From NCBI GenBank assembly GCA_021186555.1, contig JAJKFL010000011.1, forward strand, positions 5,834,501 through 5,898,500: a stretch of 64,000 nt of DNA, written 5' to 3'. Each line of letters starts with the position of its first letter. The first letter of the stretch is position 1. The notes under the pieces were generated by a model. That model worked only from the letters and a program-made list of their open reading frames with translations. It ran no database searches and was not told the origin of the DNA. A program made the position numbers and the translations under genes. Shown in pieces: positions 1 to 12,484 of the stretch. The stretch is from Reticulitermes speratus. Taxonomy: Eukaryota; Arthropoda; Insecta; Blattodea; Rhinotermitidae.

Positions 1-522
1 TTCCTGTCCCTTCTGGATATCACTGGCGTCCGAGTTCTTATTCGCAATGATAGGAAGTCCGTTACTTGTATAAATTGTACTTCTGCCAGATGCATTTCGT
101 CGGCTAACTTGGTGTGCAAAGTCGTCTACATTTCTAGGAAAGAAAGAGAGAAAGAAGGGAGGGAGGAAATGAACGAAAAGAAGAAAGAAGGTAGGACGAA
201 AGTGAGGGGATAGCGAGAGGACTTTGAAGGTAGCTTTGACGAAATTGATAGGCCTGTCAGATTTAGGAATTTGATTGCCAGGGATTCTGGTGTAGAAACA
301 GTAACTTGCTTACAAATGATTGGTAAGATCACATGTAACAAACAGGAGGCAGGTCCCATATTTACGGCCTTTTTAATCCAACGACTGTGTCAACATTCCC
401 TATTCTAACGAACCCCTATTTCCCCTACTCATTTTTATAATACCACGCTTCAAACCTGTAAGTTCGTGCTTAAGGTTTCTGTATTAACCAGGTTCAATAT
501 TAAAACGTTTTTCCCACGCAGT
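1..522. other. Unannotated AT-rich sequence
   Basis: No gene, RNA or recognised mobile element seen. A purine-rich stretch of GAAAG/GGAGG type lies near 135-225. Confidence 0.5.
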
Positions 523-862
523 GTATTTATGTGTTTTGTGTAGATCTCAGAACAAACAGCGATTATTTCACTGTACAACATTAACTGACTGGTTTGTATA
601 ACTGAGACGGAGTGTGTTTACTGCGCGGTACGGACTGTATTTATGTGTTTTGTGTGGATCTCAGAACAAACAGCGATTATTTCACTGTACAACATTAACT
701 GACTGGTTTGTATAACTGAGACGGAGTGTGTTTACTGCGCGGTACGGACTGTATTTATGTGTTTTGTGTGGATCTCAGAACAAACAGCGATTATTTCACT
801 GTACAGCATTAACTGACTGGTTTGTATAACTGAGACGGAGTGTGTTTACTGCTCGGTACGAA
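523..862. repeat. 114-bp tandem repeat, three copies
   Basis: Three near-identical units start at about 523, 637 and 751, each opening GTATTTATGTGTTTTGTGT and closing with GCGGTACGGACT-like sequence. Units differ by only a few substitutions, so the triplication is recent. No ORF follows the period. Confidence 0.9.
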
Positions 863-1855
863 ATAACTCTATAAATACAATTCAAGTTACTCTTGGTTTT
901 GAAAGGGTTAAATTATTCTGGGGTTTAGAACAAACGAATGGTGTTCGATAAGTGAATTATTCAAGTGAATCAAGCTTAAATATAATATATGTATTACTGT
1001 AATGGGATTTAAAATAATCACTTAACGTGTCAGGTCAATAAAATGACCGTTAAAAAAGTAGAAATGTTGTATTTTAAAGAACGTTATGGTCAAATAATCA
1101 ATAATGCAAATATATGGCGTTGAAAATCAAAACTGTGTGTCTCATGTTAAGGACAGGAGATATAAATTAAGTCGCGGTAGACGCTGCTGTAAGCAGAGGG
1201 GCCTCACAGCTTTGCGGGAACAGGATTCTTTCGATAAAACCTGCCAATGTAACTTCTTTTAGAATAGTTTTTATGTTTGCCATAACAAAGCCTTATGTCT
1301 TGCATGTATGTTCAAAGTTATCATATCATAATGGCAGTTATGTTGAAGACATTCATTTTATGGCATTTTAAAACTTGGAACCTATATCCTGTATAGCATC
1401 TTACCGGCGCTACAAGAAGGTAATATTGGCCCAGTGCCATCTCCTCTCTCTGCAACAACAGAGAACCTTACACTGTGTGACGCAGTTAATATGGACTGAG
1501 AAGTGTTCATAAATATTGTATCACATGCTGTTTGTTTGTTTATCATTGTTTTGAAAGCCCAGACCACCATGTTTTTGTGTTTTCCGCGTTTTAAAATTCG
1601 TGAACGTGCTGTAGGGGTTTATTAATTTTTTTCTTGTGTTGCACGAAACCTGTATCAGAAGTACAATTGATTATTATCCAGCATACCAGCTCCACGTGTC
1701 TTTATATCACTTCGTGGAAATGTCGGATTTGTAGTCTTTTTTTTTTGTTAAAGCAGGTACCTAATGTAGCCATAAAATATGAACCTGGGAGTATACAATT
1801 TTTAAAAATTACATTCATGCACTTGAATGCATGATGTAATTTTATTAAATAGTAA
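863..1855. other. Unannotated AT-rich sequence
   Basis: No supported gene or repeat. Short ORFs on both strands have no recognisable domain and no consistent splice context. Confidence 0.5.
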
Positions 1856-1857
1856 TC

Positions 1858-1905
1858 ACGGACGTGTTTCGGACACTCATGTGGCCATCTTCAGAGTGGT
1901 AAGAA
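1858..1905 (-). ncRNA. Decayed hammerhead-ribozyme-like motif
   Basis: Read on the minus strand the order is CTGAAGA, a short imperfect hairpin (GGCCAC/GTGTCC), GAAA, then CACGTC. This is the order of hammerhead core elements found intact elsewhere in the window. Stem I pairing is weak, so this is probably a mutated relic. Confidence 0.4.
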
Positions 1906-1929
1906 CAAGAATCTCCTTCTTCTTCTTCC

Positions 1930-2157
1930 AAGGAGTCGACAGCCCCTAATGGGCCTAGGCCTCCTCATTGTCGAAGCTTCGCGATCACACTCAGACACAC
2001 CACACTTTGTAGGACTCCTCTAGACGAGTGATCAGTCCGAAGCAGAAAACTGTACCTGATAAAAAAACAACACTCACAACAGAGAGACATCCATGCCCCC
2101 GGCGGGTTTCGAACCCACAATCCAGCAAGCGAAAGGCCGCAGACCCACATCGACCCA
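1930..2157 (-). mobile_element. tRNA-derived SINE, family A (tRNA-Leu-like head)
   Basis: On the minus strand the head reads GTGGGTCTGCGGCC..., followed by a pol III B-box-like GGTTCGAAACCC and then GGGGGCATGGATGTCT. The 3' tail (TGTCGAAGCTTCGCGATCAC on plus) matches the other family A copies. Internal changes (GCAGAAAACTGTACCTGAT) show it is an older copy. Confidence 0.75.
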
Positions 2158-2375
2158 AGACGATGCCACTGTGATAATAGGCCATGCCACTTGGCCCTCG
2201 CTGTCTATGTTTCGCAATAATGTCTCATCTTCAAGAGTCACAGTATTTATGTGTTTTTGAAGACGATGCCACTGTGATAATAGGCCATGCCACTTGGCCC
2301 TCGCTGTCCTATGTTTCGCAATAATGTCTCATCTTCAAGAGTCACAGTATTTGTGTGTTTTTGAAGACGATGCCA
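2158..2375. repeat. 103-bp tandem duplication
   Basis: AGACGATGCCACTGTGATAA occurs at 2158 and 2261, and a third partial start lies at about 2365. The minus strand of each unit contains a CTTGAAGATGAGAC...GCGAAACAT string that resembles a broken hammerhead core. I do not claim an active ribozyme. Confidence 0.8.
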
Positions 2376-2784
2376 CTTCTTTTTCTCAGAAAGTTGAGAA
2401 AAATTTGCCAAGTAACGCGGCGTCTTATTCCAGAAGAAGTGAATTAACAACCTGGGCTTTATCTGTCGACTATGAATGTACCAAAAAATTGCTTGTGTTT
2501 CCGTGAAGAAATATAATATAATCTACTTAACAGCAGGAGCCATATTAGGGATTCCAATGAGATGTATTTTTTAGTAGTCGTTATCAAATTTAATTCCAGT
2601 TAAATATTAAACTTTATCATGCCAAACTCTATAAAGCAACTTATTTTGTACGAAGGTGCATGCATGATGTCACTAACTTAACGGTGCAGAGTCTATTGTG
2701 AGCAGCCATATCAGATTCTTAATTCTCATATAAATCTTCATAAATGTATAAGATGCTGCTCTCTTCCTGCCAACTCAATTGTTG

Positions 2785-2856
2785 TCCCGATTCGTATTTA
2801 GGAGGTCCCGATTCGTATTTAGGAGGTCCCGATTCGTATTTAGGAGGTCCCGATTT
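2785..2856. repeat. 21-bp tandem repeat, about 3.5 copies
   Basis: Repeats of TCCCGATTCGTATTTAGGAG, perfect between copies. The period is a multiple of three, so a short repeat ORF appears by default. Confidence 0.9.
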
Positions 2857-3045
2857 CAAACAATCTATTGGAGACAGGCTAGGCAGATATTAATGGAGGT
2901 TTTTCGTGAGTTTGCTTATTGTCTCAACCTAGAAGTCTGGATAGCACCTCAAATTAAGCTATAACTGCTTCCTTCCCTAGCCTTTACAATCAACGATTCA
3001 CTATATCCGTCCTTCTGGGCCGTCAGGCAATGTCGGAACAGTAGT

Positions 3046-3106
3046 TTAATGCCGACGTTTCGGGACATTCTCTTTGTCCCATCTTCATAAGCCAATCAAT
3101 TGTTTG
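3046..3106 (-). ncRNA. Hammerhead-like relic
   Basis: The minus strand carries ATGAAGA, a GGGAC/GTCCC stem II, GAAA and CGTC followed by GGC. The first core C is replaced by A and stem III is almost absent, so activity is unlikely. Confidence 0.35.
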
Positions 3107-3283
3107 ACCTATGAAGGTGGGATTAGCAGTATTTCCCGAAACTTCGGAATCACACTACTGTTAAACGCTGCATAACGGCCCAAAAGAACGAAGATTTTAA
3201 TTACTACGCAACGGAAGTCTGAAATCACGCATCTTCTCTAGTCGTTTTACTCATTGCTGAGTGTCGTGACCCCACTGTAACAT

Positions 3284-3500
3284 CTATATTAGCACATTCT
3301 GTATGTAGTGTCGCCATCCTGGACGGTCCTCGGCTTTCCTCAAGGATCGTTGGAGAGGCAGATCAGTGATCCTCTTCACCTGATCTACCCATCTATTAGC
3401 AGTCCTTCCTCGTGGTCTTCTGCCTTCAGCCTTCCCCTCCATGATAATCTTCTCAAGGTTCTCTCCGTCTCTCCTTACAATCAAGAAATCACGCATAAAG
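3284..3500 (-). pseudogene. LINE ORF2 C-terminal fragment
   Basis: The minus-strand reading of about 70 aa contains EGRRPRGRTANRWVDQVKRI followed by KAEDRPGWR. This is the Gly/Arg-rich, tryptophan-containing tail typical of non-LTR retrotransposon reverse-transcriptase polyproteins in arthropods. No RT catalytic motif is present, so it is a 5'-truncated remnant. The clade cannot be assigned. Confidence 0.6.
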
Positions 3501-3879
3501 GTTCACTAATTTTCACAACATTCGACATCTGCTAACCACACCATCAAATTTATATACTACAAATAACGCCAAGTGTCCCTGCTTTAAACCAGTTAAAGTC
3601 ATTCCACAGCCTCACCAACTACTTCTTCATGATCCATTTCAATATTAAACTCCTGCCTCTACGCTGACGTTGTCGACCCTCAGTCCGTCTTATCCAGACA
3701 GGATGTAAGACTCACGTTTTACTCGTCGCACCTCATCTCAAAATAAACCGTCTTTTTGTAACATTTTGTAAATTACGTTTTTCTGGTAAAGGGTTGTTTT
3801 TGCCTCAGCACAACCCCTAAGCTCCAGAAACATCCCTTGCTGGCTGTCGGTCGTCAGTACTTGTTCACGCGTGTCCGGG

Positions 3880-4145
3880 ATGGGGTAGTCAGTATAGAGA
3901 CTAGGCTATGACTGGACGGTCCGGGGTTAGAATCCCTGCAGCGGGAAGGGAGATTTTCTTCTCCGAAATGCTCAGCTCGTCTCTAGGGCCCACCCTGTCT
4001 CCTATTCAATTGGTACCGGCTGTCCCTGGGTAAAGCTGACGGGATGTGAAGTTGATCACTGACCTTCATCTAGGGATAAGGTTAAGAATGAGTGGAGCTA
4101 TACCTCTCCTCCCCACTGGGTCTGCATAAAGTGGACAGGAATAAA
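3880..4145 (+). mobile_element. tRNA-like SINE, family D
   Basis: The head reads GGGGTAGTCAGTATAGAGAC with a B-box-like GGGGTTAGAATCCCTG. It is followed by a conserved body (CTCGTCTCTAGGGCCCACC...TTGGTACCGGCTGTCCC) ending GAGTGGAGCTATACCTCTCC. A related copy lies at 55905-56135 and minus-strand pieces at 25945-26195 and 56645-56790. Confidence 0.65.
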
Positions 4146-4690
4146 TTTTGTTTTTCACTATATGACTTCTGTTTGAATATTTTCTGTTTTGCCTGTACTT
4201 TGCTTGGTTAGTGAAAATTAATTTAGGACTTACAGTAAGGCGACTGTGTCAATTAGATCATCGATACCGCCAAATATGTTTGTGGTCGGCGAAGTCTTGT
4301 CAGGATATTCTGTAAATAACTGTATAAAACTTTAATACGTGATGAGTTTAGTGCTGGAACTAACGCTCTCAATGTAGGTTTGGTGTTCAAGTAATTCTTA
4401 GCGTACAGAAATCCTGCATTACGTGTAATGTGACTTAAGTTACAAGGTCACGTGGTAAAGTGTGTGGTTACAGTATGTCACATATCTTCTTATTGTCTTT
4501 GTTATGACTAGTTCTTTGGTCTCCTTCTAAGAGAACCCACACCGTTGACAAGGAAAATGCATTTCATAGTGTAATAGCTGTGGCATTTCCATATGTAACT
4601 CAGAGCGACTTCGAAGAGAAGAGATGCAGACAAAGACTGCAGCCTAATGACAACGTTACGTCATCTGCATACGGTTTCAGAAATGCAACC
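4146..4690. other. Unannotated sequence left of the satellite element
   Basis: No gene recognised. It ends at the duplication TTAGTGAGATGT that flanks the large element to the right. Confidence 0.5.
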
Positions 4691-4702
4691 TTAGTGAGAT
4701 GT
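4691..4702. repeat. Left 12-bp target-site duplication of the giant element
   Basis: TTAGTGAGATGT here is repeated exactly at 12485-12496, on the far side of the satellite plus hairpin. The base before each copy is C in both, so 13 bp are identical. Confidence 0.85.
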
Positions 4703-7700
4703 TTCACGTTGTGCTCACCGTGCATCTTGACATTAATGTCACGTTGTGTTCACCGTGCATCTTGACATTAATTTCACGTTGTGTTCACCGTGCATCTTGA
4801 CATTAATGTCACGTTGTGTTCACCGTGCATCTTGACATTAATGTCACGTTGTGTTCACCGTGCATCTTGACATTAATTTCACGTTGTGTTCACCGTGCAT
4901 CTTGACATTAATTTCACGTTGTGTTCACCGTGCATCTTGACATTAATTTCACGTTGTGTTCACCGTGCATCTTGACATTAATGTCACGTTGTGTTCACCG
5001 TGCATCTTGACATTAATGTCACGTTGTGTTCACCGTGCATCTTGACATTAATTTCACGTTGTGTTCACCGTGCATCTTGACATTAATGTCACGTTGTGTT
5101 CACCGTGCATCTTGACATTAATTTCACGTTGTGTTCACCGTGCATCTTGACATTAATGTCACGTTGTGTTCACCGTGCATCTTGACATTAATGTCACGTT
5201 GTGTTCACCGTGCATCTTGACATTAATTTCACGTTGTGTTCACCGTGCATCTTGACATTAATTTCACGTTGTGTTCACCGTGCATCTTGACATTAATTTC
5301 ACGTTGTGTTCACCGTGCATCTTGACATTAATGTCACGTTGTGTTCACCGTGCATCTTGACATTAATGTCACGTTGTGTTCACCGTGCATCTTGACATTA
5401 ATTTCACGTTGTGTTCACCGTGCATCTTGACATTAATTTCACGTTGTGTTCACCGTGCATCTTGACATTAATTGTCACGTTGTGTTCCACCGTGCATCTT
5501 GACATTAATTTCACGTTGTGTCACCGTGCATCTTGACATTAATTTCACGTTGTGCTCACCGTGCATCTTGACATTAATTTCACGTTGTGTTCACCGTGCA
5601 TCTTGACATTAAAATTTTACGTTGTGCTCACCGTGCATCTTGACATTAATGTCACGTTGTGTTCACCGTGCATCTTGACATTAATTTCACGTTGGGGTTC
5701 ACCGTGCATCTTGACTAATTCATGTGTCACGGACTTGAATAATTCACGTGGCTCGGCATCTTGACATTAATTTCACGTTGTGTTCACCGTGCATCTTGAC
5801 ATTAATTTCACGTTGTGTTCTACCGTGCATCTTGACATTAATTTCACGTTGTGTTCACCGTGCATCTTGACATTAATTCACGTTGTGTCACCGTGCATCT
5901 TGACATTAATTTCACGTTGTGTCACCGTGCATCTTGACATTATTTCACGTTTGTTCACCGTGCATCTTGACATTAATTTCACGTTGTGTTCACCGTGCAT
6001 CTTGACATTAATTCACTTGTGTTCACCGTGCATCTTGACATTAATTCACGTTGTGTTCACCGTGCATCTTGACATTAATTTCACGTTGTGTTCCGTGCAT
6101 CTTGACATTAATTTCACGTTGTGTTCACCGTGCATCTTGACATTAATTTCACGTTGTGCTCACCGTGACTACATTAATTCACGTTGTGTCACCGTGCATC
6201 TTGACATTTTTCACGTTGTGTCACGTCATCTTAATTAATTTCACGTTGTGTTCACCGTGCATTACTTGACATTTTCACGTTTGTCAGTCACCGTGCATCT
6301 TGACATTAATTCACGTTGGTGCTCGCGTGTCATCTTGACATTAATTTCACGTTGTGCTCCCGTGCTCTTGCATTAATTTCACGTTGTGTCACCGTGCATC
6401 TTGACATTAATTTCACGTTGTGTCACCGTGCATCTTGACATTAATTTCACGTTGTGTCACCGTGCATCTTGACATTAATTTTCACGTTGTCCGTGCATTT
6501 GACATATTCACGTTGTGTCCCGTGCATCTTGACATTAATTTCACGTTGTGTCCCGTGCATTTGACTTATTTCCGTGTTTGCATACCGTCATCTTGACATT
6601 ATTTCACGTTGTGTCACGTGCATCTTGACATTAATTTCACGTTGTGTCACCTGCATCTTACTAATTCACGTTTGTCACGTGTCTGTGACTTAATTTCACG
6701 TTTTCACTGTCATCTGACATTAATTTCACGTGTGTCCGGCATCTGACATTAATTTCACGTTGTTCACCGTGCATCTTGACATTAATTTCACGTTGTGTCA
6801 CCGTGCATCTTGAATTAATTGTACGTCTTGTGTTCACCGTGCATCTTGACTTAATTTACTTGTGTTCACCGTGCATCTTGACATTAATTTCACGTTGTGT
6901 ACCGTGCATCTTGACATATTTCACGTTGTGTTCACCGTGCATCTGACATTAATTCACGTTGTGTTCACCGTGCATCTTGACATTATTCACGTTGTGTTCA
7001 CCGTGCATCTTGACATTAATTCACGTTGTGTTCACCGTGCATCTTGACTTAATTTCACGTTGTTTCACGTGCATCTTGACATTAATTTCACGTTGTGTTC
7101 ACGTGCATCTTGACATTAATTTACGTTGTTTCACCGTGATCTTGACTTAATTTCACGTTGTGTTCACCGTGCATCTTGACATTAATTTCACGTTGTGTTC
7201 ACCGTGCTCTTGACATTAATTCACGTTGTGTTCACCGTGCATCTTGACATTAATTCACGTTGTGTTCACCGTGCATCTTGACATTAATTTCACGTTGTGT
7301 CACCGTGCATCTTACATTAATTTCACGTTGTTTCACCGTGCATCTTGCATTATTACTTGTGTTCACCGTGCATCTTGACATAATTTCACGTTGTGTCCCG
7401 TGCATCTTGACATTAATTCACGTTGTGTTCACCGTGCATCTTGAATTAATTTCACGTTGTGTTCACCGTGCATCTTGACATTATTCACGTTGTGTTCACC
7501 GTGCATCTTGACATTAATGTCACGTTGTGTTCACCGTGCATCTTGACATTAATTTCACGTTGTGTTCACCGTGCATCTTGACATTAATTTCACGTTGTGT
7601 TCACCGTGCATCTTGACATTAATTTCACGTTGTGTTCACCGTGCATCTTGACATTAATTTCACGTTGTGTTCACCGTGCATCTTGACATTAATGTCACGT

Positions 7701-10700
7701 TGTGTTCACCGTGCATCTTGACATTAATTTTCACGTTGTGCTCACCGTGCATCTTGACATTAATGTTCACGTTGTGTTCACCGTGCATCTTGACATTAAT
7801 TTCACGTTGTGTTCACCGTGCATCTTGACATTAATGTCACGTTGTGTTCACCGTGCATCTTGACATTAATGTCACGTTGTGTTCACCGTGCATCTTGACA
7901 TTAATTTCACGTTTGTGTTCACCGTGCATCTTGACATTAATTTCACGTTGTGTTCACCGTGCATCTTGACATTAATGTCACGTTGTGTTCACCGTGCATC
8001 TTGACATTAATTTCACGTTGTGCTCACCGTGCATCTTGACATTAATGTCACGTTGTGTTTCACCGTGCATCTTGACATTAATTTCACGTTGTGTTCACCG
8101 TGCATCTTGACATTAATGTCACGTTGTGTTCACCGTGCATCTTGACATTAATGTCACGTTGTGTTCACCGTGCATCTTGACATTAATTTCACGTTGTGTT
8201 CACCGTGCATCTTGACATTAATTTCACGTTGTGTTCACCGTGCATCTTGACATTAATGTCACGTTGTGTTCACCGTGCATCTTGACATTAATTTCACGTT
8301 GTGCTCACCGTGCATCTTGACATTAATGTCACGTTGTGTTCACCGTGCATCTTGACATTAATTTCACGTTGTGTTCACCGTGCATCTTGACATTAATGTC
8401 ACGTTGTGTTCACCGTGCATCTTGACATTAATGTCACGTTGTGTTCACCGTGCATCTTGACATTAATTTCACGTTGTGTTCACCGTGCATCTTGACATTA
8501 ATTTCACGTTGTGTTCACCGTGCATCTTGACATTAATTTCACGTTGTGCTCACCGTGCATCTTGACATTAATTTCACGTTGTGCTCACCGTGCATCTTGA
8601 CATTAATTTTCACGTTGTGTCACCGTGCATCTTGACATTAATTTCACGTTGTGTCACCGTGCATCTTGACATTAATTTCACGTTGTGCTCACCGTGCATC
8701 TTGACATTAATTTCACGTTGTGCTCACCGTGCATCTTGACATTAATTTCACGTTGTGCTCACCGTGCATCTTGACATTAATTTCACGTTGTGCTCACCGT
8801 GCATCTTGACATTAATTTCACGTTGTGCTCACCGTGCATCTTGACATTAATTTCACGTTGTGCTCCCGTGCATCTTGACATTAATTTCACGTTGTGCTCG
8901 CCGTGCATCTTGACATTAATTTCACGTTGTGCTCGCCGTGCATCTTGACATTAATTTCACGTTGTGCTCGCCGTGCATCTTGACATTAATTTCACGTGTG
9001 CTCGCCGTGCATCTTGACATTAATTTCACGTTGTGCTCGCCGTGCATCTTGACATTAATTTCACGTTGTGCTCACCGTGCATCTTGACATTAATTTCACG
9101 TTGTGCTACCGTGCATCTTGACATTAATTTCACGTTGTGCTCCCGTGCATCTTGACATAATTTCACGTTGTGCTCGCCGTGCATCTTGACATTAATTTCA
9201 CGTTGTGCTCGCCGTGCATCTTGACATTAATTTCACGTTGTGCTCGCCGGCATTTGACATTATTTCACGTTGTGCTCACCGTGCATCTTGACATTAATTT
9301 CAGTTGTGCTCCCGTGCATCTTGACATTAATTTCACGTTGTGCTCACCGTGCATCTTGACATTAATTTCACGTTGTGTCACCGTGCATCTTGACATTAAT
9401 TTCACGTTGTGCTCACGTGCATCTGACATTAATTTCACGTTGTGTTCACCGTGCATCTTGACATTAATTTCACGTTGTGTTCACCGTGCATCTTGACATT
9501 AATTTCACGTTGTGTTCCCGTGCATCTTGACATTAATTTCACGTTGTGCTCACCGTGCATCTTGACATTAATTTCACGTTGTGTTCACCGTGCATCTTGA
9601 CATTAATTTCACGTTGTGTTCACCGTGCATCTTGACATTAATTTCACGTTGTGTCCCGTGCATCTTGACATTAATTCACGTTGTGTTCCCGTGCATCTTG
9701 ACATTAATTTCACGTTGTGTTCACCGTGCATCTTGACATTAATTTCACGTTGTGTTCACCGTGCATCTTGACATTAATTTCACGTTGTGTTCACCGTGCA
9801 TCTTGACATAATTCACGTTGTGTTCACCGTGCATCTTGACATTAATGTCACGTTGTGTTCACCGTGCATCTTGACATTAATTTCACGTTGTGTTCACCGT
9901 GCATCTTGACATTAATGTCACGTTGTGTTCACCGTGCATCTGACATTAATTCACGTTGTGTTCCCGTGCATCTTGACATTATTCACGTTGTGTTCACCGT
10001 GCATCTTGACATTAATTCACGTTGTGTTCACCGTGCATCTTGACATTAATTTCACGTTGTGTTCACCGTGCATCTTGACATTAATTTCACGTTGTGTTCA
10101 CCGTGCATCTTGACATTAATTCACGTTGTGTTCACCGTGCATCTTGACATTAATGTCACGTTGTGTTCACCGTGCATCTGACATTATGTCACGTTGTGTT
10201 CACCGTGCATCTTGACATTAATTTCACGTTGTGTTCACCGTGCATCTTGACATTAATTCACGTTGTGTTCACCGTGCATCTTGACATTAATGTCACGTTG
10301 TGTTCACCGTGCATCTTGACATTAATTTCACGTTGTGTCACCGTGCATCTTGACATTAATGTCACGTTGTGTTCACCGTGCATCTTGACATTAATTTCAC
10401 GTGTGTTCACCGTGCATCTTGACATTAATGTCACGTTGTGTTCACCGTGCATCTTGACATTAATGTCACGTTGTGTTCACCGTGCATCTTGACATTAATT
10501 TCACGTTGTGTTCACCGTGCATCTTGACATTAATTTCACGTTGTGTTCACCGTGCATCTTGACATTAATGTCACGTTGTGTTCACCGTGCATCTTGACAT
10601 TAATTTCACGTTGTGCTCACCGTGCATCTTGACATAATGTCACGTTGTGTTCACCGTGCATCTTGACATTAATTCACGTTGTGTTCACCGTGCATCTTGA

Positions 10701-12279
10701 CATTAATGTCACGTTGTGTTCACCGTGCATCTTGACATTAATGTCACGTTGTGTTCACCGTGCATCTTGACATTAATTTCACGTTGTGTTCACCGTGCAT
10801 CTTGACATTAATTTCACGTTGTGTTCACCGTGCATCTTGACATTAATGTCACGTTGTGTTCACCGTGCATCTTGACATTAATTTCACGTTGTGCTCACCG
10901 TGCATCTTGACATTAATGTCACGTTGTGTTCACCGTGCATCTTGACATTAATTTCACGTTGTGTTCACCGTGCATCTTGACATTAATGTCACGTTGTGTT
11001 CACCGTGCATCTTGACATTAATGTCACGTTGTGTTCACCGTGCATCTTGACATTAATTTCACGTTGTGTTCACCGTGCATCTTGACATTAATTTCACGTT
11101 GTGTTCACCGTGCATCTTGACATTAATTTCACGTTGTGTTCACCGTGCATCTTGACATTAATTTCACGTTGTGTTCACCGTGCATCTTGACATTAATTTC
11201 ACGTTGTGCTCGCCGTGCATCTTGACATTAATTTCACGTTGTGCTCGCCGTGCATCTTGACATTAATTTCACGTTGTGCTCGCCGTGCATCTTGACATTA
11301 ATTTCACGTTGTGCTCGCCGTGCATCTTGACATTAATTTCACGTTGTGCTCGCCGTGCATCTTGACATTAATTTCACGTTGTGCTCACCGTGCATCTTGA
11401 CATTAATTTCACGTTGTGCTCACCGTGCATCTTGACATTAATTTCACGTTGTGCTCACCGTGCATCTTGACATTAATTTCACGTTGTGCTCACCGTGCAT
11501 CTTGACATTAATTTCACGTTGTGCTCGCCGTGCATCTTGACATTAATTTCACGTTGTGCTCGCCGTGCATCTTGACATTAATTTCACGTTGTGCTCCCGT
11601 GCATCTTGACATTAATTTCACGTTGTGCTCACCGTGCATCTTGACATTAATTTCACGTTGTGCTCACCGTGCATCTTGACATTAATTTCACGTTGTGCTC
11701 ACCGTGCATCTTGACATTAATTTCACGTTGTGCTCACCGTGCATCTTGACATTAATTTCACGTTGTGCTCACCGTGCATCTTGACATTAATTTCACGTTG
11801 TGTTCACCGTGCATCTTGACATTAATTTCACGTTGTGTTCACCGTGCATCTTGACATTAATTTCACGTTGTGTCACCGTGCATCTTGACATTAATTTCAC
11901 GTTGTGCTCACCGTGCATCTTGACATTAATTTCACGTTGTGTTCACCGTGCATCTTGACATTAATTTCACGTTGTTTCACCGTGCATCTTGACATTAATT
12001 CACGTTGTGCTCGCCGTGCATCTTGACATTAATTTCACGTTGTGCTCGCCGTGCATCTTGACATTAATTTCACGTTGTGCTCACCGTGCATCTTGACATT
12101 AATTTCACGTTGTGCTCACCGTGCATCTTGACATTAATTTCACGTTGTGCTCACCGTGCATCTTGACATTAATTTCACGTTGTGCTCACCGTGCATCTTG
12201 ACATTAATTTCACGTTGTGCTCACCGTGCATCGTGACATTAATTTCACGTTGTGCTCACCGTGCATCTTGACATTAATT
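4703..12279. repeat. 35-bp satellite array (about 216 copies)
   Basis: The monomer contains TTCACGTTGTGTTCACCGTG and CATCTTGACATTAAT. Phase is fixed at 35 bp over long stretches. Variants are T or G before TCACG, T or C in GTGYTC, and A or G in CRCCG. They are ordered into higher-order repeats: a 10-monomer (350-bp) pattern at about 4735-5436 and an 8-monomer (280-bp) pattern repeated at 7691-8530 and about 10568-11120. A GTGCTCGCC variant is homogenised near 8880-9240 and 11200-11380. Between about 5700 and 7480 monomers carry dense one-base deletions. All apparent ORFs here are artefacts of the repeat. Confidence 0.97.
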
Positions 12280-12484
12280 TTCAGTTTTTAACCAACAAAT
12301 GCACTTTTTTATTTTCGCATTTTGTATAATTCATTGATAAGTTCAATTCACTGGACCAGTGAACAGTGAAGTGAACTTATCACTTTACCCCTGATGATGG
12401 CCGAGTTACGGCCGAAACATATGTAGGGTGAATTAAACAAAATACGAAAATAAAAAGTGCATTTGTTGGTTAAAAACTGAAAAC
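12279..12484. repeat. Terminal hairpin arms of the giant element
   Basis: The left arm begins TTCAGTTTTTAACCAACAAA and runs to TTTCGCATTTTGT. The right arm is its reverse complement, ending TTGTTGGTTAAAAACTGAAA. A smaller inner palindrome (AAGTTCAATTCACTG/CAGTGAAGTGAACTT) lies between the arms at about 12339-12379. Confidence 0.9.
12384..12432 (+). ncRNA. Hammerhead ribozyme, minimal stem III
   Basis: CTGATGA (12391-12397), then GGCCG/CGGCC stem II with an AGTTA loop, GAAA (12414-12417), loop CATATG and UA, with predicted cleavage after A12425. Stem I is 7 bp: TTTACCC before the core pairs with GGGTGAA after the cleavage site, with one G-U wobble. All invariant core bases are present. An extra U sits between the core and stem II, as in every other copy. 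This is the best-paired copy in the window. Confidence 0.85.

Larger units (their letters stand above)
4703..12484 (+). mobile_element. 7.8-kb hammerhead-ribozyme element with amplified head
   Basis: One insertion is bounded by the 12-bp direct repeat TTAGTGAGATGT. It consists of about 216 copies of a 35-bp head repeat (4703-12279) followed by an inverted-repeat hairpin with one hammerhead motif (12279-12484). Short relatives at 44754-45218 and 51818-51961 have the same order with a single head unit, which is why I treat the satellite as part of the element. There is no coding capacity, so it must be non-autonomous. Known biology: minimal HHRs occur in Penelope-like elements. Assignment of this family to them is inference. 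Confidence 0.75.

Noticed and set aside
5552..10492. Several 60-150-codon ORFs with repeated FTVHLDIN/CSPCILTL words
   Set aside because: 35-bp satellite translated; 35 is not a multiple of three and frames cycle.
4703..12279. CRISPR-like array
   Set aside because: Repeats are contiguous 35-bp monomers without unique spacers, in a eukaryotic context.
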